From positions 1 through 64,000 of the forward strand of contig NZ_BAGN01000426.1 of NCBI RefSeq assembly GCF_000308835.1: a DNA stretch of 64,000 nucleotides, given 5' to 3'. Origin of the DNA: Nocardia vinacea NBRC 16497. Lineage in GTDB: Bacteria > Actinomycetota > Actinomycetes > Mycobacteriales > Mycobacteriaceae. The position numbers and the translations under genes are program-made. The notes beneath the pieces were generated by a model that saw only the letters and a list, made by a program, of their open reading frames with translations, was not told where the DNA came from and searched no databases. Positions within the stretch are counted from its first letter, which is position 1, and each line of letters starts with the position of its first letter. Shown piece by piece: positions 52,318 through 61,062 of this stretch.

Positions 52318-53160
52318 ATGACGGTCGAGGTGCTGACCGGTCCGGGATCCGACGAGCTGTTATCGGGTCCGGGTCGTCCGACCACCCGGCCGGCGCAGCC
52401 GCCGGTTTCCATGATCGAGCGAATGACGCTGATCCTAGACGCTTTCGACGGTTCGACACCGACTCTGACGCTGCTCGGATTGGCCGAGCGAACCGGCCTG
52501 CCGCGGTCTACAGTGCACCGCATCCTGGACCAGATGATCCGGCTGCGCTGGTTGGCGCACGCGCCCGGCGGCTACCGCCTCGGCTTGCGTCCGCTGGAAC
52601 TCGGCGGACTCGCCGCCGACCACAATGAGATTCGTGATGTGGTGAGTCCGCTGCTGCACGAGCTGTGTCAGCGGACCGGCATGGTGGGCCATCTCGGCGT
52701 ACTCGACGGCCGCGAGGTGCTGTACCTGGACAAGGCCGGTGGCCGCTACACCGCGAGCATTCCGACCCGCCTCGGTGGCCGGATGCCCGCGCACAGCACG
52801 GCCCTCGGCAAGGCCATGCTGGCCTCGCTGGAGCCGAGCATTATCGAGACCTCCTTCCGGGACCGGTTGCCGCAATTGACGCCGCGGACCATTTGCGACC
52901 GGGCGGAACTGCACCGCGAGTTGACGCGGATCCGGCATCGGCAGGGAATTTCCGTGGACATCGAGGAGTCGGTGACCGGGATCTCCTGCGTCGCGGTGCC
53001 GATTCGCGGGCGCGGAGCAGCCATCGGCGCACTCTCGCTGTCCGGTCAAGTCGGTGGGGATCGAACGGCATTGGATACCGCGCGTTTGGCGCGGGTGCTC
53101 GTCGAGGTCGCGCACGAGGCGGGGCGGGCGCTGTTTCCGCTCCACGCTCGGTGGCGGTGA
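52318..53160 (+). CDS. IclR family transcriptional regulator
   Basis: 280 residues, GGAGGTGCGCC before ATG 52318. Winged helix MIERMTLILDAFDGSTPTLT and LLGLAERTGLPRSTVHRILD; effector domain VGHLGVLDGREVLYLDKAGG, RMPAHSTALGKAMLAS and EESVTGISCVAVPIRGRGA. Divergent from the flavin reductase/KshA operon, which it very likely controls together with itself. Ligand unknown, possibly a ring-degradation intermediate. Confidence 0.94.
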   Translation: MTVEVLTGPGSDELLSGPGRPTTRPAQPPVSMIERMTLILDAFDGSTPTLTLLGLAERTGLPRSTVHRILDQMIRLRWLAHAPGGYRLGLRPLELGGLAADHNEIRDVVSPLLHELCQRTGMVGHLGVLDGREVLYLDKAGGRYTASIPTRLGGRMPAHSTALGKAMLASLEPSIIETSFRDRLPQLTPRTICDRAELHRELTRIRHRQGISVDIEESVTGISCVAVPIRGRGAAIGALSLSGQVGGDRTALDTARLARVLVEVAHEAGRALFPLHARWR

Positions 53161-53363
53161 TTCGGGTCTGTGGCGTTGTGGTCGGGGCGAGACGTCCCGG
53201 CTGTGGTTGCGTCGACCGAGTTGTCCGAACGGACGCTTCGCACCGTTCAGCTCGCCGCGGGTGACCGGGTAAATAGCGCGTGGCCCGCGAATGCGCGGAC
53301 CTGCCTGCGTGCGGTGTGGTGCTCGGCTAGCGTCGGGGGTGGGACCTCATTGAGGAGGGCGAT

Positions 53364-54509
53364 GTGATCTACAGCGATGAGCATCAGGAGTTCCGGGCGC
53401 TGGTTCGGCGGTATGTCGAGCAGAAGATCAATCCGCGGGTCGACGAGTGGGAACGGGCCGAGTGGATGCCGCTGCACGAGATCTTCGCCGATATGGCGAA
53501 GCTCGGGATGCTGGGGCTGGAATACGATCCGGCCTACGGCGGCCAGGGTGCGGACCATCTGTTCACGGTGGTGCTGTGCCAAGAGCTCGGGCGAGTCGCC
53601 CACGGCTCGTTCCCGATGGCGCTCGGGGTGCAGGTCGCGATGGCGACGCCGTCGCTGCACGCGCACGGCAGCGAAGAACTCAAACAGGAGTATCTCGCGC
53701 CCGCTATGCGCGGCGAAATGGTCTGTGGCGTAGCGGTTACCGAACCGGAAGCGGGTTCGGATGTGGCGGGGATTCGCACGCACGCCCGGCGCGACGGTGA
53801 CGACTGGGTGATCAACGGCTCGAAGATGTTCATTACCAATGCCGTTCAGGCCGACTGGCTCTGCACCTTGGTGCGCACCTCCGGCGAGGGCGGCTACCGC
53901 GGCATGAGCCAGATCATCATCCCCACCAGCACTCCGGGCTTCCGGGTCGACCGCAAACTCGACAAGCTCGGTATGCGCGCGTCCGATACCGGCCTGCTCA
54001 CCTTCGACAATGTCCGAGTTCCGGTGCGCAACACCATCGGTGAAATCGGCCGCGGCTTCCAACAGCAGATGTCGCAATTCGTGATGGAGCGCATGTTCGC
54101 CTCCTACAGCGTCCCCATCACCTGCGCCATCGAACTCGAGGCCACCCGCGACTACGCCCGCGACCGAAAGCTGTTCGGCCACCCGCTCAGCGCGAACCAA
54201 TACCTGCAATACACCTACGCCGAACTCGCGGCCCGCGTCGATATGCTCCGCGTCTACACCGAGTCCACCGCCCAGTCCTACATGGCAGGCACCGATGTGA
54301 CTCGGATGGCCACGATCTCCAAACTGGAGGCCGCCCGCCTCGGCCGGCAGGTCGCCGACTGGTGCCTACAGGTGCACGGCGGCATGGGGTACATGGAAGA
54401 AACCTGGACGTCCCGCGCCTACCGCGACAGCCGCCTGCTCAGCATCGGCGGCGGTGCCGACGAAGTCATGCTCCGCGTGCTGTCCATGATGGACGGCTTC
54501 ACCGACTGA
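53364..54509 (+). CDS. Acyl-CoA dehydrogenase
   Basis: 381 residues from GTG 53364 (GAGGAGG upstream). MLGLEYDPAYGGQGADHLF, AVTEPEAGSDVAGIRTHA (FAD/substrate loop), WVINGSKMFITNA and the C-terminal LQVHGGMGYMEETWTSRAYRD are canonical. It oxidises an acyl-CoA to the enoyl-CoA with FAD. The catalytic glutamate position in the late helix region is not certain by eye. The 203 bp before it, after the IclR gene, show nothing else. Same strand as the IclR gene and probably part of the ring or side-chain degradation pathway. Confidence 0.94.
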   Translation: MIYSDEHQEFRALVRRYVEQKINPRVDEWERAEWMPLHEIFADMAKLGMLGLEYDPAYGGQGADHLFTVVLCQELGRVAHGSFPMALGVQVAMATPSLHAHGSEELKQEYLAPAMRGEMVCGVAVTEPEAGSDVAGIRTHARRDGDDWVINGSKMFITNAVQADWLCTLVRTSGEGGYRGMSQIIIPTSTPGFRVDRKLDKLGMRASDTGLLTFDNVRVPVRNTIGEIGRGFQQQMSQFVMERMFASYSVPITCAIELEATRDYARDRKLFGHPLSANQYLQYTYAELAARVDMLRVYTESTAQSYMAGTDVTRMATISKLEAARLGRQVADWCLQVHGGMGYMEETWTSRAYRDSRLLSIGGGADEVMLRVLSMMDGFTD

Positions 54510-54592
54510 TCGAGCCACTGCCGTCGCACACCTGTGCCATATGCGAGATAGCCAGTCGATATGCGACAGCGCCGATGTCCTGGCTCGGGGCC

Positions 54593-55522
54593 TCAGTGCG
54601 GGATCGAGTCGATGATCGCGCGTGCGCCTTGGCGCAGAAGGTCCGCGCCGACGAAGAAACCGAGGGCGCTCGGGTCCTCCGGGACGCCCCAGTGCTTGGC
54701 GTCCAGCCACTGGCTGCCGTCGAGGTTGAAGACCTTGCCGTGCAAGGTGAGTCGTCCCGTGGGGTCGGTCGTCGCGTGTCCGGCGATCGGGGAGTTGCAG
54801 TGGCCCTGCAGTGCGTGCAGCATGGCCCGCTCGGCATCCGCGTGACGGTGGGTGGCCGGATCGTCCAGGCGCGCACCGAGATCGAGTAGTTGGGTGTCGT
54901 CATCGCGGCACTGCAGTGCGATCACGCCGGCCCCGATCGGCGGGCACATGGTGTCCAGGTCGAGGGTTTCGGTGATCCGGTGCGCCTGGTCGACGCGGTG
55001 CAGGCCGGATACGGCCGCGATGAGCACATCGATATGGCCCTCTTCGAGGCGCGCCAATCGGGTATTGACGTTGCCGCGCAACGGTTTCACCGCAAGATGC
55101 GGATAGTGCAGCCGCAGCTGTGCGGTCCGGCGCACCGAGCTGGTGCCGACGACCGTGCCCTCGGGGAGATTCGCGAGTGGTGCACCGGTGCGCGTGATCA
55201 CCGCATCGTGCACGTCCTCGCGCGGCAGATAACCGGCGAAGGCGAGCCCTTCCGGCACCGGAATATCCCCGGGAATGTCCTTGAGGCAGTGCACCGCCAG
55301 ATCGGCCTCGTCATCGAGCAGGGCCCGATCGATCTCCTTGACGAAGGCGCCCTTACCGCCGAGCTTCGACAGGTCGCCCATCCACCGATCGCCCGCCGTG
55401 GTTACCTTGACCAGCTCGCTTTCGACGCCGAGCCCGGCCAGCAATCCGGCGACCTGCTCGGCCTGAGCCAGGGCCATCGGGCTGGAGCGGGTGCCGATCC
55501 GAATAATGCGCGTACGCGACAT
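54593..55522 (-). CDS. hemC: Hydroxymethylbilane synthase (porphobilinogen deaminase), stand-alone copy
   Basis: 309 residues, full length. IRIGTRSSPMALAQAEQV, VHCLKDIPGDIPVPEG (catalytic aspartate; HSMKDVP in most), GTSSVRRTAQLR, RGNVNTRLARLEEG and LQGHCNSPIAGHA with the cysteine that carries the dipyrromethane cofactor. It polymerises four porphobilinogens. Actinobacterial hemC normally sits in a hemACDB cluster; here there are no other heme genes, so this looks like a second copy. Divergent from padR, which may regulate it. Confidence 0.92.
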   Translation of the reverse strand: MSRTRIIRIGTRSSPMALAQAEQVAGLLAGLGVESELVKVTTAGDRWMGDLSKLGGKGAFVKEIDRALLDDEADLAVHCLKDIPGDIPVPEGLAFAGYLPREDVHDAVITRTGAPLANLPEGTVVGTSSVRRTAQLRLHYPHLAVKPLRGNVNTRLARLEEGHIDVLIAAVSGLHRVDQAHRITETLDLDTMCPPIGAGVIALQCRDDDTQLLDLGARLDDPATHRHADAERAMLHALQGHCNSPIAGHATTDPTGRLTLHGKVFNLDGSQWLDAKHWGVPEDPSALGFFVGADLLRQGARAIIDSIPH

Positions 55523-55592
55523 GCGGCGAGACTACTCCCGGCGCTCGCGCCCCGATCACCGGGGCGTGTCCCACTCAGCGGGACTTTGCACC

Positions 55593-55616
55593 CGAAATAT
55601 GCCTAAGCGGTATAGT
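55593..55616 (+). promoter_or_regulatory. padR promoter, leaderless
   Basis: CGAAATA-TGC-CTAAGC-G-GTAT overlaps the -10 box TATAGT (55611-55616). The GTG start at 55623 follows at the distance of a transcription start, so the mRNA is probably leaderless. The first 21 bases equal the element in front of the IclR gene at 52274. Confidence 0.55.
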
Positions 55617-55622
55617 CCTATC

Positions 55623-56255
55623 GTGACCGAAGCGAAGTCTCCGGCGAGCGCCGAAGTTCCCGACCTGCCGACGACGAGTTGGGCCGTGCTCGGCATGCTC
55701 TCGCACGCCGACGAACTCTCCGGCTACGACCTGAAGAAGTGGGCCGACTGGAGCCTCCAATTCTTCTATTGGAGCCCATCGTTCAGCCAGATCTACGCCG
55801 AGCTCAAACGCCTCGAGAAACACGGTTACGCCACCTCGCGCACGGTGCTGCAGGACGACGGCGTGCGCGGTAAGCGCATGTACGCCATCACCGAGAGCGG
55901 TCGCACGGCGGCGGCGCAGTGGGTGAACCATGCGCCGGTGGAGGCGCCGGTGCTCAAGCACAGCGTCATGTTGCGCGCCTGGCTCGGGCATCTCGCCGAA
56001 CCGGACCGATTGCGCGAAATCCTCTCCGAGCACATCGGATACGCGGAGCGGATGCGCAAACTCGCCGAGGTCGATGCCGAGGGCGCCGACGAGAATCCGG
56101 ATTGGGCCTATCCGGGCGCGGTATTACGTTGGTGCATACGGCATTACGAGGCCGAGCGCGATTTCGCCGAGGCCCTGCTCGCCGACGTGGATAAACTCGC
56201 GACAAAGACCGCTCCGAAGAAGTCCGCGAAGGGCAAGGGACGCCGCGCTTCCTGA
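55623..56255 (+). CDS. PadR family transcriptional regulator
   Basis: 210 residues from GTG 55623. Winged helix: TTSWAVLGMLSHADELSGYD, SFSQIYAELKRLEKHGYATS and GKRMYAITESGRTAAAQWV. The C-terminal alpha-helical domain (LRAWLGHLAEPDRLREILSE, ALLADVDKLATKT) is of the virulence-activator type. A basic tail KKSAKGKGRR ends the protein. Divergent from hemC and 60 bp ahead of ribBA, whose start region contains a 30-bp palindrome, so it probably represses one or both. Confidence 0.92.
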   Translation: MTEAKSPASAEVPDLPTTSWAVLGMLSHADELSGYDLKKWADWSLQFFYWSPSFSQIYAELKRLEKHGYATSRTVLQDDGVRGKRMYAITESGRTAAAQWVNHAPVEAPVLKHSVMLRAWLGHLAEPDRLREILSEHIGYAERMRKLAEVDAEGADENPDWAYPGAVLRWCIRHYEAERDFAEALLADVDKLATKTAPKKSAKGKGRRAS

Positions 56256-56285
56256 TCCCGCTCACTGAGCGGGATGGCGCTTGCT

Positions 56286-56315
56286 ATGACTAATAGGAAT
56301 ACTTCTACTAGTCAT
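56286..56315. promoter_or_regulatory. 30-bp palindrome at the ribBA start
   Basis: The sequence pairs ATGACTAATAGGAAT with ACTTCTACTAGTCAT; all mismatches are purine or pyrimidine transitions. It touches the ATG at 56316, so a bound repressor would block initiation. The likely ligand is the adjacent PadR protein. A half-site of the same type occurs at 31131 and similar ones in the 52 kb promoter. Confidence 0.7.
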
Positions 56316-57569
56316 ATGCGCACCGAATTCGCACAGCAGCGTTCGCTGGACACGATCGAGACGGCGCTCGCCGCCCTCGCCGCAGGCGGCATGGTCGTGG
56401 TGGTCGACGATGAAGATCGGGAGAACGAGGGCGATCTGGTCCTCGCCGCCGCACTGGCGACGCCCGAAGCCATCGCCTTCATGGTCCGCCACACCAGCGG
56501 CGTGCTGTGCGCACCGCTGCCCGGCGCGGATCTGGATCGGCTCCAGCTGCCGCCCATGACACCGATCAACGAGGACCCCAAGGGAACCGCGTATACGGTG
56601 TCGGTGGATGCGGCTTCCGGTGTGACGACCGGGATTTCGGCCGCCGACCGCGCCCACACCGTGCGCACGCTGGCGGATCCGCGCACCACACCGGACGAGC
56701 TGACCAGGCCCGGCCACGTCTTCCCGCTGCGCGCACATCCCGGCGGTGTGCTCGGCCGTGCGGGCCACACCGAGGCCGCCGTCGACCTGACCCGGCTGGC
56801 CGGATTGCGATCGGCAGGTGTGATTGCCGAAGTCGTGAACGACGACGGCTCGATGGCCCGTCTGCCGCAACTGCTCGATTTCGCCGAAACCCATGCACTG
56901 CCGATCATTTCGATCGCCGATCTGATTGCTTACCGTCGCCGGGCCGAACCCACCCTGACCCGGGTCGTGGAGACCCGCTTGCCGACTCGATACGGCGAAT
57001 TCCGCCTCATCGGCTACTGCGACGAGATCTCCGGAACCGAAACCCTCGCACTGGTTTTCGGCGAACCGAGTCGCGAATCGGTATTGGCGCGGCTGCATTC
57101 GGAATGCCTCACCGGTGACGCTCTCGGCTCGCTGCGCTGCGATTGCGGCGACCAATTCGACGCCGCGTTGCGCGCGGTCGCCGAGGAGGGCAGTGGCGTG
57201 GTGGTCTACCTGCGCGGACAGGAGGGGCGGGGCATCGGATTGTTGAACAAGTTGCGGGCGTATGAATTACAGGATCGCGGTGCCGATACGGTCGAAGCGA
57301 ATCTCGCGCTCGGTTTGCCGGTCGATGCCCGAGGGTATGCGGCAGGTGCGCAGGTGTTCGCCGATCTGGGCATTCGGTCGGTTCGGCTGCTCAGCAACAA
57401 TCCGGCCAAACAGGAGGGCCTGGAACGCTGCGGGGTCGCGGTGGTGCGGCGGCTGCCGCTGCAGGCGACGCCGACCGAACACAACATCCGCTACCTGCGT
57501 GCCAAGCGCGATCGGATGGATCATCAACTCTCGGGTGTGGACGCCGAGCAGGCAAGGGCCACCTCGTAG
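56316..57569 (+). CDS. ribBA: Bifunctional riboflavin biosynthesis protein RibBA
   Basis: 417 residues from ATG 56316; ATGs at 56274 and 56286 are in frame but lie in or before the palindrome. N-terminal 3,4-dihydroxy-2-butanone 4-phosphate synthase: VVVDDEDRENEGDLVLA, RPGHVFPLRAHPGGVLGRAGHTEAA. C-terminal GTP cyclohydrolase II: HSECLTGDALGSLRCDCGDQ (zinc cysteines), RGQEGRGIGLLNKLRAY and LLSNNPAKQEGL. It makes both precursors of riboflavin. The sequence is clearly divergent from mycobacterial RibA2 and no rib operon is present, so this is probably a second, regulated copy. No ribosome site precedes the ATG; possibly leaderless. Confidence 0.92.
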   Translation: MRTEFAQQRSLDTIETALAALAAGGMVVVVDDEDRENEGDLVLAAALATPEAIAFMVRHTSGVLCAPLPGADLDRLQLPPMTPINEDPKGTAYTVSVDAASGVTTGISAADRAHTVRTLADPRTTPDELTRPGHVFPLRAHPGGVLGRAGHTEAAVDLTRLAGLRSAGVIAEVVNDDGSMARLPQLLDFAETHALPIISIADLIAYRRRAEPTLTRVVETRLPTRYGEFRLIGYCDEISGTETLALVFGEPSRESVLARLHSECLTGDALGSLRCDCGDQFDAALRAVAEEGSGVVVYLRGQEGRGIGLLNKLRAYELQDRGADTVEANLALGLPVDARGYAAGAQVFADLGIRSVRLLSNNPAKQEGLERCGVAVVRRLPLQATPTEHNIRYLRAKRDRMDHQLSGVDAEQARATS

Positions 57570-57785
57570 CCGACCCTTTCTAGCGACCTGCGAGCAGTCG
57601 CTGGCGGTGAATCTTTTCCGATCTTCGTCGCCGAATGCTGGCTATTTGCCGTGAGATTGCCGACATGTGCCTGTTTCACTTCGGAGATTTTTCGTTCGAG
57701 TCATGCGTCGCAGGTCGGCCTGCTTTCCTGATGGAGTCAGGATGGAAAGTCCGCGAGTAGGGTGAGCCGGAAGTCGGGGACAGCG

Positions 57786-58709
57786 GTGCACCGAATACCG
57801 ATCGAACACCAGCACTTCCGCTCGGGGTGGCTGTGGCTGTGGTTGTCCGTTGGCGTCTTGCTGACTGCGGCGGCGGTCGTGGTCTGGATCGCCGGACCCG
57901 AGCAACAGTCGTCCTGCACGGCGACCCATTCGGTCCCGGATACCGGGACCGAAACCTCGCGAATGATGGTGGCCAGCAGCAGTACCGGCATTGCAAACTG
58001 GCATACGGTGGACGCGTCGCCACCCACACGGCCGGGGGAGGCGCGGTACTACTCGTTCGGTCCCGGTGCCGCGTGTTCGTTTGCCGGACTGCCGACGAAT
58101 GGCTTCTATGTGGGCGTCTCCACGCGGGAATACGGCCACGCCGATCTGTGCGGTGCCTACCTCGACGTGCACGGTCCGCGCGGTGATGTCCGGGTGCTCA
58201 TCGCCGACCGCTGCCCAGGATGCGCTCCTGGACAACTGGATTTGAGTGCGGCCGCCTTCGAACAGATCGCTGACCGGTCCGACGGCGTCGCGCAGATCCG
58301 CTACTCCGTGGTCCGCGATCCGCTTCCCGCGCCGGAGCTGATCTACGAGCTGAAGCCGGACTCCTCGCCCTCCTGGCTGGCCATGCTGGTGACCGGATCG
58401 GGAAATCCCATCCAGCGGGTCGCTTTACGGTCCGCTGCGGACGGGCCGTGGCATGAGCTCAATCGCGGCATGGACAACTACTGGACGATCAGCGGCGCCG
58501 GGCCGGGTCCGTTCTCGGCACAGGTGACAGATGTCCACGGGCATCAGGTGGAGATCTCCCGGATCTCGTTGGAGCAGGGCGAGCGGTACACCGGCATGAG
58601 CCTCTATACCGAGCCTGTCCCGGAACCGCTACCCGCGCCGACGCCGGAGATCATGAACACGACACCGCAGCCGCCATCCAGCATCGCCGCGACAGGCTGT
58701 GCGAACTAG
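57786..58709 (+). CDS. Expansin-like protein (EXLX type), membrane-anchored
   Basis: 307 residues from GTG 57786 (GGGGA upstream; GTG 57762 possible). A signal anchor (WLWLWLSVGVLLTAAAVVVW) is followed by a double-psi beta-barrel domain: AYLDVHGPRGDVRVLIADRC and CPGCAPGQLDLSAAAFEQI, with the aspartate in LDLS that is essential in expansins. The second half (VSRISLEQGERYTGMSLYTE region) is the cellulose-binding CBM63-like domain. A proline/threonine tail ends the protein. Bacterial expansins loosen plant cell-wall cellulose without hydrolysis. Convergent with the next flavoprotein gene, sharing CTAG stops. The 57570-57785 gap holds nothing firm. Confidence 0.88.
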   Translation: MHRIPIEHQHFRSGWLWLWLSVGVLLTAAAVVVWIAGPEQQSSCTATHSVPDTGTETSRMMVASSSTGIANWHTVDASPPTRPGEARYYSFGPGAACSFAGLPTNGFYVGVSTREYGHADLCGAYLDVHGPRGDVRVLIADRCPGCAPGQLDLSAAAFEQIADRSDGVAQIRYSVVRDPLPAPELIYELKPDSSPSWLAMLVTGSGNPIQRVALRSAADGPWHELNRGMDNYWTISGAGPGPFSAQVTDVHGHQVEISRISLEQGERYTGMSLYTEPVPEPLPAPTPEIMNTTPQPPSSIAATGCAN

Positions 58710-60388
58710 CTCGGTTTTGCCAGGGCCCGTCCGGCGGCGCGGCCGGAGAAGATACAGCCACCGAGGAAGGTGCCCTCCAACGCGTTGTAGCCGTGCACAC
58801 CACCGCCACCGAATCCAGCGACCTCGCCTGCGGCATACAGTCCGGGCAGCGGGGTGCCATCCGGTCGCATCACCTGCGAATCCAGATTGGTCTGCAGTCC
58901 GCCGAGGGTTTTGCGGGTCAAGATATTGAGCCGCACCGCGATCAGCGGCCCGTTGGCCGGATCGAGGATGCGATGCGGTTTGGCCACGCGGCCCGCCTTA
59001 TCGCCGAAATACTGGCGCGCGTTGTTGATCGCCATCAGCTGCGCGTCCTTGGAGTACTTATTGGCGACATCACGATCGCGGGCGACGATCTGCTGTTCCA
59101 ACTCGTCGAAGTCCAACTGCGGGCCGCGCGCGATCTTGTTCATGCCATCGACCAACTCGCGCAAGGTATTCGCGACCACGAAGTCGACCCCGTGCTGTTT
59201 GAACGCCTCGACCGGACCGGGCGCACCCTTGGCCACCCGGCTCTTGAGGGTGAGCTTGAGGTCCTTACCGGTGATATCCGGATTCTGCTCCGAGCCCGAT
59301 AGCGCGAATTCCTTCTCGATGATCGACTGGGTGAGCACGAACCAGGAGTAGTCGTAGCCGGTGGCCAGGATTTCCTTCATGGTCGAATTGGTGTCGAAGC
59401 CCGGGAAACACGGTGCGGGCATACGCTTTCCATTGGCGTCGAACCACAGCGAGGATGGGCCGGGGATGATCCGGATGGCGTGATCGGGCCAGATCGGATT
59501 CCAGTTGTTGATGCCCTCGGTGTAGTGCCACATGCGATCGCGGTTGACGATGGCGCCGCCCGCGGTCTCGGAGATGCCGAGCATCCGTCCGTCCACATGT
59601 GCGGGCACACCGGAGATCATGGTCTCCGGCGCCGGACCGAGCCGTTCGGTGGGCCAGTTGCGGCGGATCAGCTCGTGATTGTGGCCGATACCGCCGGAGG
59701 TCACGATCACCGCCTTGGCACGGAATTCGAAGTCGCCGACTACATTTCGTGACGAAGCCCGACCGCGTTCCAGATCGGTCTGCTCGAGCACGCTGCCGCG
59801 CACGCCGACTACCGCACCGTCCTCGACGATCAACTCGTCGACCCGATGCCGGAAACTGAAGCCGACCAGTCCGCGGCGCTCACCCTCGAGCACCGGCTCC
59901 TGGAATACCCGTACCACCTCGGGGCCGGTACCCCAGGTGAGGTGGAAGCGCGGCACCGAATTGCCGTGCCCGTCAGCGAAGCCGCCACCGCGCTCGGCCC
60001 AACCGACCAGTGGCGTTACCCGTAAACCCAACTCGTGCAGATAGTCCCGCTTCTCGGTGGCCGCGAAGCGCACATAGGCCCGCGCCCACTGGCGGGCCCA
60101 GTAGTCCTGGTCCTCGCGATCGAACCCCGCCGAACCGAACCAATCCTGCAGTGCCAGTTCATAGGAGTCCTTGATGCCGAGGCGGCGCTGCTCCGGGCTG
60201 TCGACGAAGAACAATCCGCCGAGCGACCAGAAGGCCTGGCCGCCGAGGTTATTGCGATTCTCCTGGTCCAGCACATGCACCTTGCGGCCGGCCTTGACCA
60301 GTTCGTGGGTCGCCACGAGCCCTGCCAGGCCCGCACCGACGACGATGACATCTGCCTCTTGCGTGAATTCGGGACTCGGGTCGGTCAT
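58706..60388 (-). CDS. FAD-binding dehydrogenase, KstD-like (Rv0785 type)
   Basis: 560 residues from ATG 60388 (AAGGA upstream; ATG 60394 overlaps the TetR stop). VIVVGAGLAGLVATHELVKAG and NRNNLGGQAFWSLGGLFFVD form the FAD site; the C terminus GLYAAGEVAGFGGGGVHGYN and LEGTFLGGCIFSGRAAGRAL is typical of a mycobacterial flavoprotein group related to 3-ketosteroid dehydrogenases. The tyrosine pattern of classical KstD is not obvious, so the substrate may differ. Four-base neighbour of a TetR gene that probably represses the pair. Confidence 0.9.
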   Translation of the reverse strand: MTDPSPEFTQEADVIVVGAGLAGLVATHELVKAGRKVHVLDQENRNNLGGQAFWSLGGLFFVDSPEQRRLGIKDSYELALQDWFGSAGFDREDQDYWARQWARAYVRFAATEKRDYLHELGLRVTPLVGWAERGGGFADGHGNSVPRFHLTWGTGPEVVRVFQEPVLEGERRGLVGFSFRHRVDELIVEDGAVVGVRGSVLEQTDLERGRASSRNVVGDFEFRAKAVIVTSGGIGHNHELIRRNWPTERLGPAPETMISGVPAHVDGRMLGISETAGGAIVNRDRMWHYTEGINNWNPIWPDHAIRIIPGPSSLWFDANGKRMPAPCFPGFDTNSTMKEILATGYDYSWFVLTQSIIEKEFALSGSEQNPDITGKDLKLTLKSRVAKGAPGPVEAFKQHGVDFVVANTLRELVDGMNKIARGPQLDFDELEQQIVARDRDVANKYSKDAQLMAINNARQYFGDKAGRVAKPHRILDPANGPLIAVRLNILTRKTLGGLQTNLDSQVMRPDGTPLPGLYAAGEVAGFGGGGVHGYNALEGTFLGGCIFSGRAAGRALAKPS

Positions 60389-60390
60389 GG

Positions 60391-61032
60391 TCATCCTTCG
60401 GTCTCGGTGCTGTAGGCCAGCACGATGTGGCAGAAAAGGTCGGTGCGCCGCATGCGCACTTTGCGGCTGCGGGGTTCCATCAGCACCTGAACGGCGGTGC
60501 CGTCGTGCACCGCGACCAGGGCCTGCCCGAGCGCGACGGGATCGGGCACGGTCCGGCCGACGCGCGCCAGTGCGGCGACGATCGTCGGCATCAGCGCTGT
60601 GACGATCGCCTCCTCGCGTCCGGCCATCACCTGCCGCAGGTTTGGTGTGCGCAGCGCGTGCGAGGTGAATTCGGCGGTGATGCGAAACCAGTCCTCATCG
60701 ATCGGCACGGCGCGGTCCAAGCGCTCGACCGCGGCGCGGATATCGGCGATGCCGTCGACCGAGAAGCCGTCGAGGGTCGCGCGGATACCGGCGATCATGG
60801 CGGCCGATCGCTGCTCCCACATGGCCAGGAACAACTCGTCGAGCGAAGTGAAGTTGGAGTAGAAGGCGCCACGGGTGTATCCGGCCCGTTCGCAGACGCG
60901 CTCCACCGAGGCGCGGCCGAAGCCCTCTTCGGCGAAGACCTGATACGCGGCGGTCAGCAGGCGTTTACGTGTCTCGGTTCGCCGGCGGGTCACCCGGCGC
61001 ACCGGGGTATCCGCATCGGTGGTCGAGGCCAA
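60391..61032 (-). CDS. TetR family transcriptional regulator
   Basis: 213 residues from a TTG at 61032 (GAGGAGG upstream). Helix-turn-helix: TRKRLLTAAYQVFAEEGFGR, then ASVERVCERAGYTRGAFYSN and FTSLDELFLAMWEQRS. C-terminal domain IVTALMPTIVAALARVGRTV and HDGTAVQVLMEPRSRK. Divergent from adhA with a symmetrical 33-bp operator between them, so it likely controls itself, the flavoprotein gene and adhA. Confidence 0.92.
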   Translation of the reverse strand: MASTTDADTPVRRVTRRRTETRKRLLTAAYQVFAEEGFGRASVERVCERAGYTRGAFYSNFTSLDELFLAMWEQRSAAMIAGIRATLDGFSVDGIADIRAAVERLDRAVPIDEDWFRITAEFTSHALRTPNLRQVMAGREEAIVTALMPTIVAALARVGRTVPDPVALGQALVAVHDGTAVQVLMEPRSRKVRMRRTDLFCHIVLAYSTETEG

Positions 61033-61062
61033 CGTGCACCTCCTCGGGCATCCGCTCCATTC

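Noticed and set aside
53170..53367. A 65-codon frame between iclR and the acyl-CoA dehydrogenase gene
   Set aside because: No ribosome site, composition not protein-like, overlaps the real GTG start of the dehydrogenase gene.
57580..57606. Stem AGCGAC/GTCGCT after ribBA as a terminator
   Set aside because: Only six pairs with a nine-base loop and no T-run; too weak to call.
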